A DNA stretch of 64,000 bases from Simplicispira sedimenti (GTDB lineage Bacteria > Pseudomonadota > Gammaproteobacteria > Burkholderiales > Burkholderiaceae_C). The stretch lies in the NCBI RefSeq assembly GCF_022760965.1, contig NZ_JAKVIJ010000005.1:62001-126000 (forward strand), in the 5' to 3' direction. The position numbers were made by a program, and so were the translations under genes. Positions 27,901-36,314 of this stretch are shown one piece after another. Each line of letters opens with the position of its first letter. Position 1 is the stretch's first letter. The notes under the pieces are model-generated. The model did no database searches. It was not told the DNA's origin and saw only the letters and a program-made list of their open reading frames with translations.

Positions 27901-28984
27901 GGTCACTCAGGCCGCCCCATAGCTTGGAAACCGTGAAGCCCGTCAGGCCCGCCTTGGGCTCGGAACCGCGCCCGGTGGCGCCCTCGTCGCGGATCTCGCC
28001 GCCCGCGCCGGTGGAGGCGCCGGGGAAGGGCGAAATCGCCGTGGGGTGGTTGTGCGTTTCCACCTTCATCAGCACATGCTGCGGAACGCTCTCTTTTTGA
28101 TAGCTACTGGCGCTTACCCCTTGTGCGCCAGAGGCCATTTTTGCCACAAAGCGCTCGACCTGGTGGCCTTCCATCACCGAGGCGTTGTCGGAGTACGCCA
28201 CCACGGTGTGCTGCGGGCTAGTCTGGTGCGTGTGGCGGATCATGCCGAACAGGCTTTTCTCCTGCGCCACGCCGTCGATGGTGAACTGGGCGTTGAAGAT
28301 CTTGTGGCGGCAGTGCTCGCTGTTGGCCTGCGCGAACATCATCAGCTCCACGTCGGTGGGGTTGCGCTTGAGCCCCTGGAAGGCGTTGACGAGGTAGTCG
28401 ATCTCATCGTCGGCCAGCGCCAGGCCCCATTGGGTGTTGGCGGCCTCCAGCGCGGCGCGGCCGCCGGCCAGCACGTCCACATGCTCCATGGGCTGGGGCG
28501 GCAATTCGGAGAACAGGGCCTGCGCGTCGGCCAGGTCGAACAGCACCGACTCGGTCATGCGGTCGTGCAAGAGCGCGGCCACCTGGGCCAGTTGCTCTTG
28601 CGACAGCGTGGGGCGGCTCAGCAGGCCGTGCTGCATCTGCACGCGGTATTCCACGGCACGTTCCACACGGCGCACCTGCAGGCCGCAGTTGCGCGCAATG
28701 TCGGTGGCCTTGGAGGCCCAGGGCGACACCGTGCCCAGGCGCGGCGTGACGACGATGGCGGCGCCATCCAGCGGGCCCTGGTACGGGTCGCCGTAGGTCA
28801 GCAGCGCGGCCAGGCGCTGGTGCTGCTCGGGCGTGGGGGGGGCATCCGTGGCCACCAGGTGCACGAAGCGCGCCGCAATGGCGGCAATCTTCGGGTGGAT
28901 GGCTTCGAGTGCGGGCTGGAGTTGCTGGGCGCGAAAGGGGCTGAGGGCGTTGCCGCCCGCAATCGTGGTCAGGTGCAAGGTCAC
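24956..28984 (-). CDS. purL: Phosphoribosylformylglycinamidine synthase
   Basis: A 1342-residue large PurL that turns FGAR, glutamine and ATP into FGAM in purine synthesis. The N-terminal domain starts TLHLTTIAGGNALSPFRAQQ. The synthase core has LMKVETHNHPTAISP, and the C-terminal class I amidotransferase has its Cys in GVCNGCQMFAEL near residue 1180 and HPERVFR. The GTG at 28984 is the likely start; the ATG at 29185 would add an unsupported leader that overlaps the map promoter. Between ERFVAK and VLMKVETHN the frame carries a copy of the dispersed genomic repeat (28093-28145). Confidence 0.95.
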   Translation of the reverse strand: MTLHLTTIAGGNALSPFRAQQLQPALEAIHPKIAAIAARFVHLVATDAPPTPEQHQRLAALLTYGDPYQGPLDGAAIVVTPRLGTVSPWASKATDIARNCGLQVRRVERAVEYRVQMQHGLLSRPTLSQEQLAQVAALLHDRMTESVLFDLADAQALFSELPPQPMEHVDVLAGGRAALEAANTQWGLALADDEIDYLVNAFQGLKRNPTDVELMMFAQANSEHCRHKIFNAQFTIDGVAQEKSLFGMIRHTHQTSPQHTVVAYSDNASVMEGHQVERFVAKMASGAQGVSASSYQKESVPQHVLMKVETHNHPTAISPFPGASTGAGGEIRDEGATGRGSEPKAGLTGFTVSKLWGGLSDQPGGKPEHIASPLQIMTEGPLGGAAFNNEFGRPNLAGYFREYEQTVAGVARGYHKPIMIAGGLGSIDARLTQKIEFPAGTLLVQLGGPGMRIGMGGGAASSMATGQNAAELDFDSVQRGNPEIERRAQEVINHCWALGTDNPILAIHDVGAGGLSNAFPELTNDAGRGARFDLRAVQLEESGLAPKEIWSNESQERYVLAIAPESLAQFRAFCERERCPFAVIGTATEERQLVLEDTAAQAADQKLPVDMPMSVLLGKPPKMHRDVQTVQRQFTPIDLTGVPLQKAVIDVLSHPTVASKRFLITIGDRTVGGLTHRDQMVGPWQLPVADCAVTLADYKGFAGEAMAMGERTPLAALNAPASGRMAVAESITNLLAAPIELPRVKLSANWMAACGEPGEDADLYATVKAVGLELCPQLGVSIPVGKDSLSMRTQWKDGDAQKKVVSPVSLIVSSFATLQDVRGTLTPQLDATEEDTTLVLIDLGKGQCRMGGSILGQVLNQAGDTVPDLDDAKDLVNLVNAVNALRAKGQILAYHDRSDGGLLAAVAEMAFAGHVGVALNVDMLVTEGDGINDSRMDAGDAKNWAGQVSARREELTLKALFNEELGVVLQVRTSERNDVMQTLRTHGLSACSHFVGKTRPAASPIAAGKGELQVWRDAKAIFSAKLEDLHQVWDSVSWQICQRRDNPACADAEHAAAGAPADPGLHVHLTFDPAQDVAAPFLNLSRPKVAVLREQGVNSHVEMAYAFTEAGFEAHDVHMTDLQSGRARLEDFKGVVACGGFSYGDTLGAGIGWARSITFNKVLAEQFQGFFARQDTFGLGVCNGCQMFAELADIIPGAQDWPRFTTNQSERFEARLSLVEVLESPSLFLQGMAGSRLPIAVAHGEGFANFKCRGNADKAIAAMRFVDHAGAPTEQYPFNPNGSPGGLTAVTTADGRFTAMMPHPERVFRNIQMSWMDHAAAGGPSAFSPWMRLWRNARKWVG
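28093..28145. repeat. Dispersed repeat inside the purL frame
   Basis: TTTTTGATAGCTACTGGCGC and TTGTGCGCCAGAGGCCATTT match the intergenic repeat family. Here it is read through in purL, contributing residues such as MASGAQGVSASSYQKE immediately before the conserved VLMKVETHNHP. Confidence 0.8.
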
Positions 28985-29138
28985 TTTGACGGCCTGGGTG
29001 GGTGGTGTGGGAGAGGAGGCGCCTGCAGGCAGGCGGTTTTGCGGCGTTGCCACGGGAACCCGCGATTTTACCGGGCGGTGCGAAGGGCTTGGGGCCGACA
29101 CCAGCGTATCGCACGGGCCGATGGGATAATCCTGCCGC

Positions 29139-29954
29139 ATGAGCATCACCATCAAAGACGCCGAGGGCATCGCTGGCATGCGCAAGGCCTGCCGCCTCGC
29201 CTCGGAAGTTCTGGACTACATCGCCCCGCACATCAAGCCGGGCATCACCACCGCTGAGATCGACCGCCTGGGCGCCGAGTGCATGGCCCGCCAGGGCACG
29301 CGCTCGGCCACCATTGGCTACCAGCCGCCGGGCTACCCGGCCTACCCGGCCTCGCTGTGCACCTCGGTCAACCATGTGGTGTGCCATGGCATTCCCAACG
29401 ACAAGCCGCTCAAGAAAGGCGACATCGTCAACGTGGACGTCACCGTCATCACCGACGAGGGCTGGTACGGTGACAACAGCCGCATGTACCTGATCGGCGA
29501 ATGTTCCATCGCCGCCAAGCGCCTGTGCGCCATCACCTTCGAGGCCATGTGGCACGGTATCGTGCAGGTCAGGCCCGGCGCACGCCTTGGCGACATTGGC
29601 CATGCGATCCAGAAGTTCGCTGAAGGGCACGGTTTTTCCATCGTGCGCGAATTCTGCGGCCATGGCATCGGCAAGAACTTCCACGAAGAACCGCAGGTGC
29701 TGCACTACGGCCGCCCCGGCACGCTCGAAGAGCTCAAGCCCGGCATGGTGTTCACCATCGAGCCCATGATCAACGCCGGGCGCCGTGACATCAAGGAACT
29801 GGGCAATGACGGCTGGACCATCGTCACCAAGGACCACAGCCTGTCGGCCCAGTGGGAGCACACGGTGCTGGTCACGCCCACGGGCTACGAGGTGATGACG
29901 CTTTCCGAGGGCTCGCCTGCACTCCCCTCCTTCGTTACAGCCACAGCGACCTGA
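29139..29954 (+). CDS. map: Type I methionine aminopeptidase
   Basis: A 271-residue metalloprotease that removes initiator Met. Metal ligands can be read in order: Asp in VNVDVTVI, Asp in WYGDNSRM, His in EFCGHGIGKNFHEEPQ, Glu in MVFTIEPMIN, and Glu in QWEHTVLVT. The start MSITIKDAEGIAGMRKACRL is typical. It is divergent from purL. The C-terminal 15 residues are non-conserved. Confidence 0.96.
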   Translation: MSITIKDAEGIAGMRKACRLASEVLDYIAPHIKPGITTAEIDRLGAECMARQGTRSATIGYQPPGYPAYPASLCTSVNHVVCHGIPNDKPLKKGDIVNVDVTVITDEGWYGDNSRMYLIGECSIAAKRLCAITFEAMWHGIVQVRPGARLGDIGHAIQKFAEGHGFSIVREFCGHGIGKNFHEEPQVLHYGRPGTLEELKPGMVFTIEPMINAGRRDIKELGNDGWTIVTKDHSLSAQWEHTVLVTPTGYEVMTLSEGSPALPSFVTATAT

Positions 29955-29956
29955 AA

Positions 29957-30075
29957 TGCCCCCCCCTGAGCCGCTTCGCGTCTTCCCCCCAGGGGGACGC
30001 CCCCAGTGCGGCGGGGCGGCCCTTGCACGGGGGCTGCTGGCCCGGGCCGCGCCGGTATCAAGCTTAGGGGGCGGC
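29957..30075. repeat. CCCCCTGAGCCGCTTCGCG-type dispersed repeat
   Basis: CCCCCCTGAGCCGCTTCGCG, CCCCCCAGGGGGACGCCCCC and a GC-rich tail with GGCCCGGGCC occupy the gap between map and glnD. Blocks of this kind are familiar intergenic repeats in Burkholderiales. It can fold into strong hairpins and may decouple map and glnD. Confidence 0.55.
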
Positions 30076-30134
30076 ATGCAACGCGGTGGAGTCCCCGAAA
30101 CGAAATATGTGCATGGATATTGCTTGGTGAGGCC

Positions 30135-32720
30135 ATGACCGAACTCCAAGCCCTGCGCGACACCTACCGCCAACACAAAGCCACCCTGCTGGCCAGCCTG
30201 CAGGCCCAGGGCGCATCGACCCGTGGCATCCATGTGCTGCTGCGCAAGTTCTCGCGACTGGCCGACGGGTTGCTCACCACCCTGTGGCAGCGCGCCGGTC
30301 TGCCGCCCGGCCTGACCCTGGCCGCCGTGGGCGGCTTTGGGCGCGAGCAGTTGTTTCCGCACTCCGACATCGATGTGCTGGTGCTGCTGCCCACCGACCT
30401 GCCCGCACCGGACACGGTGCGCGAGCAGGTGGAGGCCTTCATCCGCAGTTGCTGGGATGCCGGGCTGGAGATCGGCTCCAGCGTGCGCAGCGTGGAAGAA
30501 TGCCTGAGCGAGGCCGCCAATGATGTGACGGTGCAGACCTCACTGCTCGAAGCACGGCGCATTTGCGGCGACGCCGCCCTGTTTGCACGCTTTGAGCACC
30601 AATTTGGTGCACAGCTCGACCCGCACGCCTTTCTGGTGGCCAAGACGCTGGAGATGCGCCAGCGCCACACCAAGCACGAAAACACCCCTTACGCGCTGGA
30701 GCCCAACTGCAAGGAGTCGCCCGGCGGCCTGCGCGACCTGCACCTGATCCTGTGGGTGGCCCGTGCCGCAGGCCTGGGCAAGCGCTGGGACGAGCTGGCC
30801 CACAGCGGCCTGGCCACACCGTACGAGGTGCGCCAGATCCAGCGCAACGAGGCACTGCTGTTTCTCATTCGCGCACGCCTGCACGCCATGGCCGGGCGAC
30901 GCGAAGACCGGCTGGTGTTCGACCTGCAGACCGCCGTGGCCGAATCCTTTGGCTACCGCTCGCAAACCCCCGAGGGCGCGCGCTTTCCGCTGCGCGCCAG
31001 CGAGACGCTGATGCGGCGCTACTACTGGGCGGCCAAGGCGGTCACGCAACTGAGCCAGATCCTGTTGCTCAACATCGAAGAACGCCTGAACCCGCCCACG
31101 CAGTCGCCCCAGCCCATCAACGCGCGCTTTCTGGACAAGAACGGCCTGATCGAGGTGGCCAGCGACGACCTGTACCAGCGCAACCCGCACGCCATCCTTG
31201 AGACCTTTCTGCTCTACCAAAGCTCCACCGGGCTGCAGAACCTCTCGGCGCGCACGCTGCGCGCGCTCTACAACGCGCGCGGCGTGATGGACGCTGCCTT
31301 CCGGCGCGACCCGGTGAACCGCGCCGCCTTCCTGCGCATCCTGCAGCAGCCCTCGGGCATCACGCACGCCATGCGGCTGATGAACCAGACCTCGGTGCTC
31401 GGGCGCTACCTCTGGCCGTTCCGGCGCATCGTCGGGCAGATGCAGCACGACCTGTTCCACGCCTACACCGTGGACCAGCACATCCTCATGGTGCTGCGCA
31501 ATGTGCGGCGCTTCTTCATTGCCGAACATGCGCACGAGTACCCGTTCTGCTCGCAGCTCGCGGGCGGCTGGGACAAGCCCTGGGTGCTGTTCGTGGCCGC
31601 GCTGTTCCACGACATCGGCAAGGGGCGCGGCGGCGACCATTCGCAGATCGGCGCCATGGAGGCGCGGCGCTTCTGCCGCCAGCACGGCGTGACGCGCGAA
31701 GACGCCAAGCTCATCGAATTCCTGGTGCGCGAGCACCTCACCATGAGCAACGTGGCGCAGAAGCAGGACCTGTCGGACCCCGACGTGATCACCGCCTTCG
31801 CCCAGCGCGTGGGCAACGAGCGCTACCTCACGGCGCTGTACCTGCTCACCGTGGCCGACATCCGGGGCACCAGCCCCAAGGTGTGGAATGCCTGGAAGGG
31901 CAAGCTGCTCGAAGACCTGTACCGCGCCACGCTGCGCGTGCTGGGCGGCCGGGCACCCGACGCACAGGCCATGATCGAAGCGCGCAAGCGCGAGGCCCTG
32001 GTGCTGCTGGCCCTGAGCGCCCTGCCCTTCGAGGCGCACAAGAAGTTGTGGGACACACTGGACGTGAGCTATTTCATGCGCCACGAGGCCGCCGACATCG
32101 CCTGGCACACGCGCCACCTGTCACGCCACGTGGGCACGCAGCAGCCTGTGGTGCGGGCGCGCCAGTCGCTGGCTGGCGAAGGCTTGCAGGTGCTGGTGTA
32201 CGCACCCGACCAGAGCGATCTGTTCGCACGCATCTGCGGCTACTTTGACCGCGCGGGCTTCTCCATCCTGGATGCGCGCGTGCACACGGCCCACAACGGC
32301 TATGCGCTGGACACCTTCCAGGTCGTCAGCGCCACACTGCAGGGCCACTACCGCGAACTCACGCACATGGTGGAGAACGACCTCAGCCACGCCATCGTGC
32401 AGGGCGGACCCCTGCCCGAGCCTGGGCGCAAGCGGGTGTCACGCCGCGTCAAGAGCTTCCCCATCACCCCCCGCGTGACGCTGCGCCCCGACGAAAAGGC
32501 GCAACGCTGGCTGCTGGGCATCTCGGCCAGCGACCGCGCGGGCCTGCTCTACCTCGTGGCACGGGTGCTGGCACGGCACAACCTGAGCGTACAACTGGCC
32601 AAGGTCAGTACCCTGGGCGAGCGTGTGGAAGACACCTTCCTCATCCAGGGCGCCGAGCTGCAGAACAACCAGCGCCAGATCGAGATCGAGACCGAAGTGC
32701 TGGAGGCGCTGGCTGCTTGA
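30135..32720 (+). CDS. glnD: PII uridylyltransferase / uridylyl-removing enzyme
   Basis: An 861-residue bifunctional nitrogen sensor that uridylylates PII proteins when glutamine is low and deuridylylates them when it is high. The nucleotidyltransferase motif GGFGREQLFPHSDIDV is at about 66-81, the HD hydrolase domain with HDIGKGRGGDHS at about 491-502, and two ACT domains at the C terminus (GLQVLVYAPDQSDLFARICG; LLGISASDRAGLLYLVARVL). The ATG at 30135 is the start used by homologues (MTELQALRDTY). All parts seem intact. Confidence 0.96.
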   Translation: MTELQALRDTYRQHKATLLASLQAQGASTRGIHVLLRKFSRLADGLLTTLWQRAGLPPGLTLAAVGGFGREQLFPHSDIDVLVLLPTDLPAPDTVREQVEAFIRSCWDAGLEIGSSVRSVEECLSEAANDVTVQTSLLEARRICGDAALFARFEHQFGAQLDPHAFLVAKTLEMRQRHTKHENTPYALEPNCKESPGGLRDLHLILWVARAAGLGKRWDELAHSGLATPYEVRQIQRNEALLFLIRARLHAMAGRREDRLVFDLQTAVAESFGYRSQTPEGARFPLRASETLMRRYYWAAKAVTQLSQILLLNIEERLNPPTQSPQPINARFLDKNGLIEVASDDLYQRNPHAILETFLLYQSSTGLQNLSARTLRALYNARGVMDAAFRRDPVNRAAFLRILQQPSGITHAMRLMNQTSVLGRYLWPFRRIVGQMQHDLFHAYTVDQHILMVLRNVRRFFIAEHAHEYPFCSQLAGGWDKPWVLFVAALFHDIGKGRGGDHSQIGAMEARRFCRQHGVTREDAKLIEFLVREHLTMSNVAQKQDLSDPDVITAFAQRVGNERYLTALYLLTVADIRGTSPKVWNAWKGKLLEDLYRATLRVLGGRAPDAQAMIEARKREALVLLALSALPFEAHKKLWDTLDVSYFMRHEAADIAWHTRHLSRHVGTQQPVVRARQSLAGEGLQVLVYAPDQSDLFARICGYFDRAGFSILDARVHTAHNGYALDTFQVVSATLQGHYRELTHMVENDLSHAIVQGGPLPEPGRKRVSRRVKSFPITPRVTLRPDEKAQRWLLGISASDRAGLLYLVARVLARHNLSVQLAKVSTLGERVEDTFLIQGAELQNNQRQIEIETEVLEALAA

Positions 32721-32736
32721 TGCGCAGGGACGGCGC

Positions 32737-32871
32737 TAGGGCCTGTTCACACTATTTTTACCAGATGCGTTGCGATCAAAAAGGGCCAGGCGCAAGATGC
32801 CAAACCCACGCCTAGATTGGCGCGGTTTGCACCGTGTTCGCACTGGTAATAATAGTGTGAACAGTCCCTAA
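32737..32871. repeat. Long palindromic repeat element, copy 3
   Basis: Left terminus GGGCCTGTTCACACTATTTTT, interior with TTGCGATCAAAAAGGGCCA like copy 1, and an imperfect right terminus AATAGTGTGAACAGTCCCTA. About 135 bp, between glnD and the convergent lipoprotein gene. The right end overlaps the lipoprotein stop codon. Confidence 0.85.
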
Positions 32872-33977
32872 GGCTGTACCAGCCCGTCCATGCGCACCAC
32901 CTCGAAATTGCGGCCGGCCACCTGGCGCAGCTCGGACACCAGGCGGTCGTTGTTCCAGCGCTCATCCGGTGCACCACTGAGATACCAGTTCGAGCCGTTG
33001 TCCGCGACCATCATTCCGTAGGTCTTGAGGGCCGTGAGGATGGCGCGGGTTTCGCTCGAATAGCCCGCCGGAATGGCATAGCTGGCCTTCAGGCGCACGC
33101 GCATGCCCATGGGCGGCAGATCGGGGCTGGTGTTGCTCGACGCCCAGTGCGTGGCAGGCGGTACATAGGCGCGGCGCGTGCGGCTGACCGTGAAACGCAG
33201 CGCGTGGCGTATGCCACCCGGGCCCAGCGAGGCCTCGTCGTAACGCACCAGCCCCGGAAAGATGGGTAGGCCCGCCGCATCGGCGCTGGTCCAGCGCGGC
33301 TGCGCCGTCGGGCGCACGTTGTTGCTGTCGAGGTGGAACACGGCGCCACCCGATGCGCGCCAACTGCCGTCGGGCTGGGGGTAGCTGTTGCCGGTTTCGT
33401 ACAAGCGGTTGTTGTCGCGGTCGATGACGATCACATGCCTGTCGCCGCTGCTGGCCGGGCCGCCCTCGATGGGCGCGTTGGGCGGAAACGGATAGGGGCC
33501 CGGGTCACTCTCCGAGGCGTAGTCGGTGAACTGCACTGCCACGCGCGCCTGCGTGCCCGCCACCACCACATAGGGAATGCCAATGGGTTGCCCCTGGTAC
33601 AGCCCCGCACCAAAGTCAGGATGCAGACCCCGGTCCAGGCCGATGCTGGCAATCAGCGCGTCGGAATTCGGATCGATGGACTGGGCGCTGATGTCCGCAT
33701 TCCATGCGTTGCTGGCAGGAAATGGCACGGCGCCGTTGAGCGATGCCCCCACCCCCAGCGCTGCGGCCCGCAGATCGCCATAGGTCACGCCCGCAGGCGC
33801 CACAGGCCCTGGCGGATTGGTCGGCACCGTCGGCCCCGGAGCCGCAGGCGACTGCGGCGCCGCATCCTCGCTCCCCCCTCCACAACCAGCGAGCACCGCC
33901 CCAAGGCAGAGCCATGCAAGGTATTGGGGCAGGCAGCGCCAGCGCTGAACGGTGGGGGATGCGAAAATCTGCGTCAC
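32868..33977 (-). CDS. Lipoprotein of unknown function
   Basis: A 369-residue secreted protein with a lipoprotein signal (LGAVLAGC, Cys as lipid acceptor) followed by a Pro/Ala-rich linker (about 30 residues) and a 300-residue beta-rich domain. That domain has DRHVIVIDRDNNRLYETGNS, SGGAVFHLDSNNVRP and ETRAILTALKTYGMMVADNG. The GTG at 33977 has a good AGGAG six bases upstream and gives a proper signal peptide. I do not recognise the domain family with confidence. The TAG stop lies inside repeat copy 3. It has no operon partners. Confidence 0.75.
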   Translation of the reverse strand: MTQIFASPTVQRWRCLPQYLAWLCLGAVLAGCGGGSEDAAPQSPAAPGPTVPTNPPGPVAPAGVTYGDLRAAALGVGASLNGAVPFPASNAWNADISAQSIDPNSDALIASIGLDRGLHPDFGAGLYQGQPIGIPYVVVAGTQARVAVQFTDYASESDPGPYPFPPNAPIEGGPASSGDRHVIVIDRDNNRLYETGNSYPQPDGSWRASGGAVFHLDSNNVRPTAQPRWTSADAAGLPIFPGLVRYDEASLGPGGIRHALRFTVSRTRRAYVPPATHWASSNTSPDLPPMGMRVRLKASYAIPAGYSSETRAILTALKTYGMMVADNGSNWYLSGAPDERWNNDRLVSELRQVAGRNFEVVRMDGLVQP

Positions 33978-34109
33978 GGTGCACTCCTGAACGAACGGGC
34001 AGTGTGCCGCAAACCAGCCCCGCTGCGTAGGTGCTGCGCGCGTGCAAATTGTGCAAAAGCGTTTCAGCACCGGAGCGCAGAACCGGTCGCCTCGCCTGGA
34101 GCAGCAGCG

Positions 34110-35597
34110 CTACAACAGCACGATGTCGTACTGCTCTTGCCCCATGGACGCCTCGGCCTGGAGCGAAATGGGCTTGCGGATGAAATCCGACAACCCGGCC
34201 AGGTGCGTGCTTTCCTCGTCCAGCAGCAGCTCGATCACCTGGGGCGCGGCCACCACGCGGAACTCGCGCGGGTTGAACTGGCGGGCTTCGCGCAGGATCT
34301 CGCGCAGGATATCGTAGGCCACGCTGCGCACCGTGCGCACCGCACCCCGGCCCTGGCAGCAGGGGCAGGGTTCACAGAGCATGTGGGCCAGCGATTCGCG
34401 CGTGCGCTTGCGCGTCATCTCCAGCAGGCCCAGTTGCGAGAAGCCCCCGGCCATGGTCTTGACGCGGTCACGTGCCAGGTGCTTGCGCAGTTCGGCCAGC
34501 ACGGCGCTCTGGTGGTCTTCACGCGCCATGTCGATGAAGTCCACGATGATGATGCCGCCCAGGTTGCGCAGGCGCAATTGGCGGGCTATGGAGCCCGCCG
34601 CCTCCAGGTTGGTCTTGAAGATGGTGTCGTCGAAGTTGCGCGCGCCCACGTAGCCGCCGGTGTTCACGTCGATGGTGGTGAGCGCCTCGGTCTGGTCAAT
34701 GATGAGGTAGCCGCCGGACTTCAGATCGACACGCCGGCCCAGCGCGCGGGTGATTTCCTCGTCGATGGCAAAGAGGTCGAAAATCGGCCGCTCGCCTTTG
34801 TAGTGCTGCAGCTTGGCCGCCGCCTGGGGCATGAATTCCTGGCCAAAGGCACGCAGGCGATGGAACTGCTCCATCGAGTCGATGCGTATGCTCTGCGTGT
34901 GCTCTCCGACCAGATCGCGCAGCACGCGCTGCAGCAGGTCCAGGTCCTGGTGCAGCAGCGAGCCTGCACTCTGGCGCAGCGCCGCCTCCTTGGTGCGCGC
35001 CCAGGTCTTGCGCAGGTAGGCAATGTCTTCGGCCAGTTCGGCGTCGGTGGCGTCTTCACCGTTGGTGCGCAGGATGAATCCACCCACACCGCCGGTGGAT
35101 TTGTCACCCACCAGCGCCTGCAGCCGCTCGCGCAGGGCCTCCCGGTCGGCCAGGGGGATTTTTTGCGAGACGCCCACATGGTCGTCCTGCGGCAGGAACA
35201 CCAGCAGCCGCCCGGCGATGCTGATCTGCGTGGACAGGCGTGCACCCTTGCTGCCGATGGGGTCCTTGATGACCTGCACCATGAGCGGCTGGCCCTCGAA
35301 CACCTGCTTTTCGATCGGCACGGGCGGATCGTTGCGGCGCGCAAACAGGGGCGGCTCACCCCCCTCCTGGCGTTGCCAGACATCGGCCACATGCAGGAAG
35401 GCGGCGCGCTCCAGGCCGATGTCGATGAAGGCCGACTGCATGCCCGGCAGCACGCGCGAGACCTTGCCCAGATAGACGTTGCCCACCAGGCCGCGCTCCA
35501 GCGTGCGCTCGATGTGCAGTTCCTGCACGGCGCCGTGCTCCACCACAGCCACGCGGGTTTCCTGGGGCGACCAGTTGATGAGGATGTCTTGTTGCAT
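34110..35597 (-). CDS. rng: Ribonuclease G
   Basis: A 495-residue RNase E/G family endonuclease involved in 16S rRNA 5' end maturation and mRNA decay. It starts MQQDILINWSPQETRVAVVE. The S1 domain covers residues about 35-125 (GNVYLGKVSRVLPGMQSAFI), catalytic aspartates are in TTIDVNTGGYVG and IIIVDFIDM, and the Zn-link cysteines are in CEPCPCCQGRG near residue 407. It lacks the long C-terminal scaffold of RNase E. It is followed on the same strand order by maf upstream (10-bp gap), an arrangement common in betaproteobacteria. Confidence 0.95.
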   Translation of the reverse strand: MQQDILINWSPQETRVAVVEHGAVQELHIERTLERGLVGNVYLGKVSRVLPGMQSAFIDIGLERAAFLHVADVWQRQEGGEPPLFARRNDPPVPIEKQVFEGQPLMVQVIKDPIGSKGARLSTQISIAGRLLVFLPQDDHVGVSQKIPLADREALRERLQALVGDKSTGGVGGFILRTNGEDATDAELAEDIAYLRKTWARTKEAALRQSAGSLLHQDLDLLQRVLRDLVGEHTQSIRIDSMEQFHRLRAFGQEFMPQAAAKLQHYKGERPIFDLFAIDEEITRALGRRVDLKSGGYLIIDQTEALTTIDVNTGGYVGARNFDDTIFKTNLEAAGSIARQLRLRNLGGIIIVDFIDMAREDHQSAVLAELRKHLARDRVKTMAGGFSQLGLLEMTRKRTRESLAHMLCEPCPCCQGRGAVRTVRSVAYDILREILREARQFNPREFRVVAAPQVIELLLDEESTHLAGLSDFIRKPISLQAEASMGQEQYDIVLL

Positions 35598-35607
35598 GGT
35601 GGTGGGT

Positions 35608-36222
35608 TCAGAAACGCAGGCCCGCCTGGCGCAGGAGTTGCGCCGTTTCATACAGCGGCAGGCCCATGATGCCTGAATAACTGCCGCTGATGTGGGCAAT
35701 GAATGCGGCTGCCGGGCCCTGGATGCCGTAGGCGCCCGCCTTGCCCAGGGGTTCGCCCGTGGCCACGTAGGCGTCGATCTGTACGGAGTCCAGTTCAGCA
35801 AAGCGGACATGCGATACCGACAGTGCCGCAAAGCGCTGCGCCCCCGCCTGCACCGCCAGCGCCGTGAGCACGCGGTGCTCCTGGCCCGAAAGCTGGGCCA
35901 GCATGTGCCGGGCGTCGTCAGCGTCCAGCGGCTTGCCGAAGATGCGATCGTTCAAGGCCACGGTGGTGTCCGAGCACAGGATGGGCGCCGTCGGCAGCCC
36001 CCGGCGCGCCAGGCGTTGCACGGCGGCGTCCAGCTTGAGGGCGGTGACCCGCTCCACATAGGCGGCGGGCGGTTCACCGGGCAGCACGAGCTCCAGGGCC
36101 TCGGTGTCCTCTGCCACATCGCCAGGCGCGTTGGGCACCAGCAGGCGGTGGTGCACACCGATCTGTTCCAACAACTGGCTGCGCCGGGGACTTTGCGAGG
36201 CGAGGTAGATGAAATCAGGCAT
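35608..36222 (-). CDS. maf: Maf-like nucleotide pyrophosphatase
   Basis: A 204-residue house-cleaning NTPase that hydrolyses non-canonical nucleotides such as dTTP/UTP or modified m5U/m7G forms. The N-terminal IYLASQSPRRSQLLEQIGV is the Maf signature, CSDTTVALNDRIFGKP carries the catalytic Asp, and GKAGAYGIQG is the last conserved block. It lies in the row rsfS-rlmH-maf-rng, all on the minus strand. Confidence 0.93.
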   Translation of the reverse strand: MPDFIYLASQSPRRSQLLEQIGVHHRLLVPNAPGDVAEDTEALELVLPGEPPAAYVERVTALKLDAAVQRLARRGLPTAPILCSDTTVALNDRIFGKPLDADDARHMLAQLSGQEHRVLTALAVQAGAQRFAALSVSHVRFAELDSVQIDAYVATGEPLGKAGAYGIQGPAAAFIAHISGSYSGIMGLPLYETAQLLRQAGLRF

Positions 36223-36243
36223 GGGCCGATTCTAGATGAAATA

Positions 36244-36297
36244 TGCCTCCAGCGCCCGTCCGACAAGCGCCGATAGCTATGATTTTTATAGCACACA
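36244..36297. repeat. Dispersed TAGCTAT/GCGCTTG-type repeat
   Basis: CCTCCAGCGCCCG, ACAAGCGCCGATAGCTATGA and TTTTTATAGCACAC between maf and rlmH. Same family as 7544. Confidence 0.65.
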
Positions 36298-36314
36298 AGG
36301 CCTGTGCGCCGGTG

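Noticed and set aside
25031..27922. 963-codon plus-strand frame antisense to purL
   Set aside because: A shadow of purL with His/Gly/Ala-rich translation and no motifs.
28985..29185. ATG at 29185 as the purL start
   Set aside because: It adds 67 residues with no family similarity and overlaps the start of map; the GTG at 28984 gives the family length.
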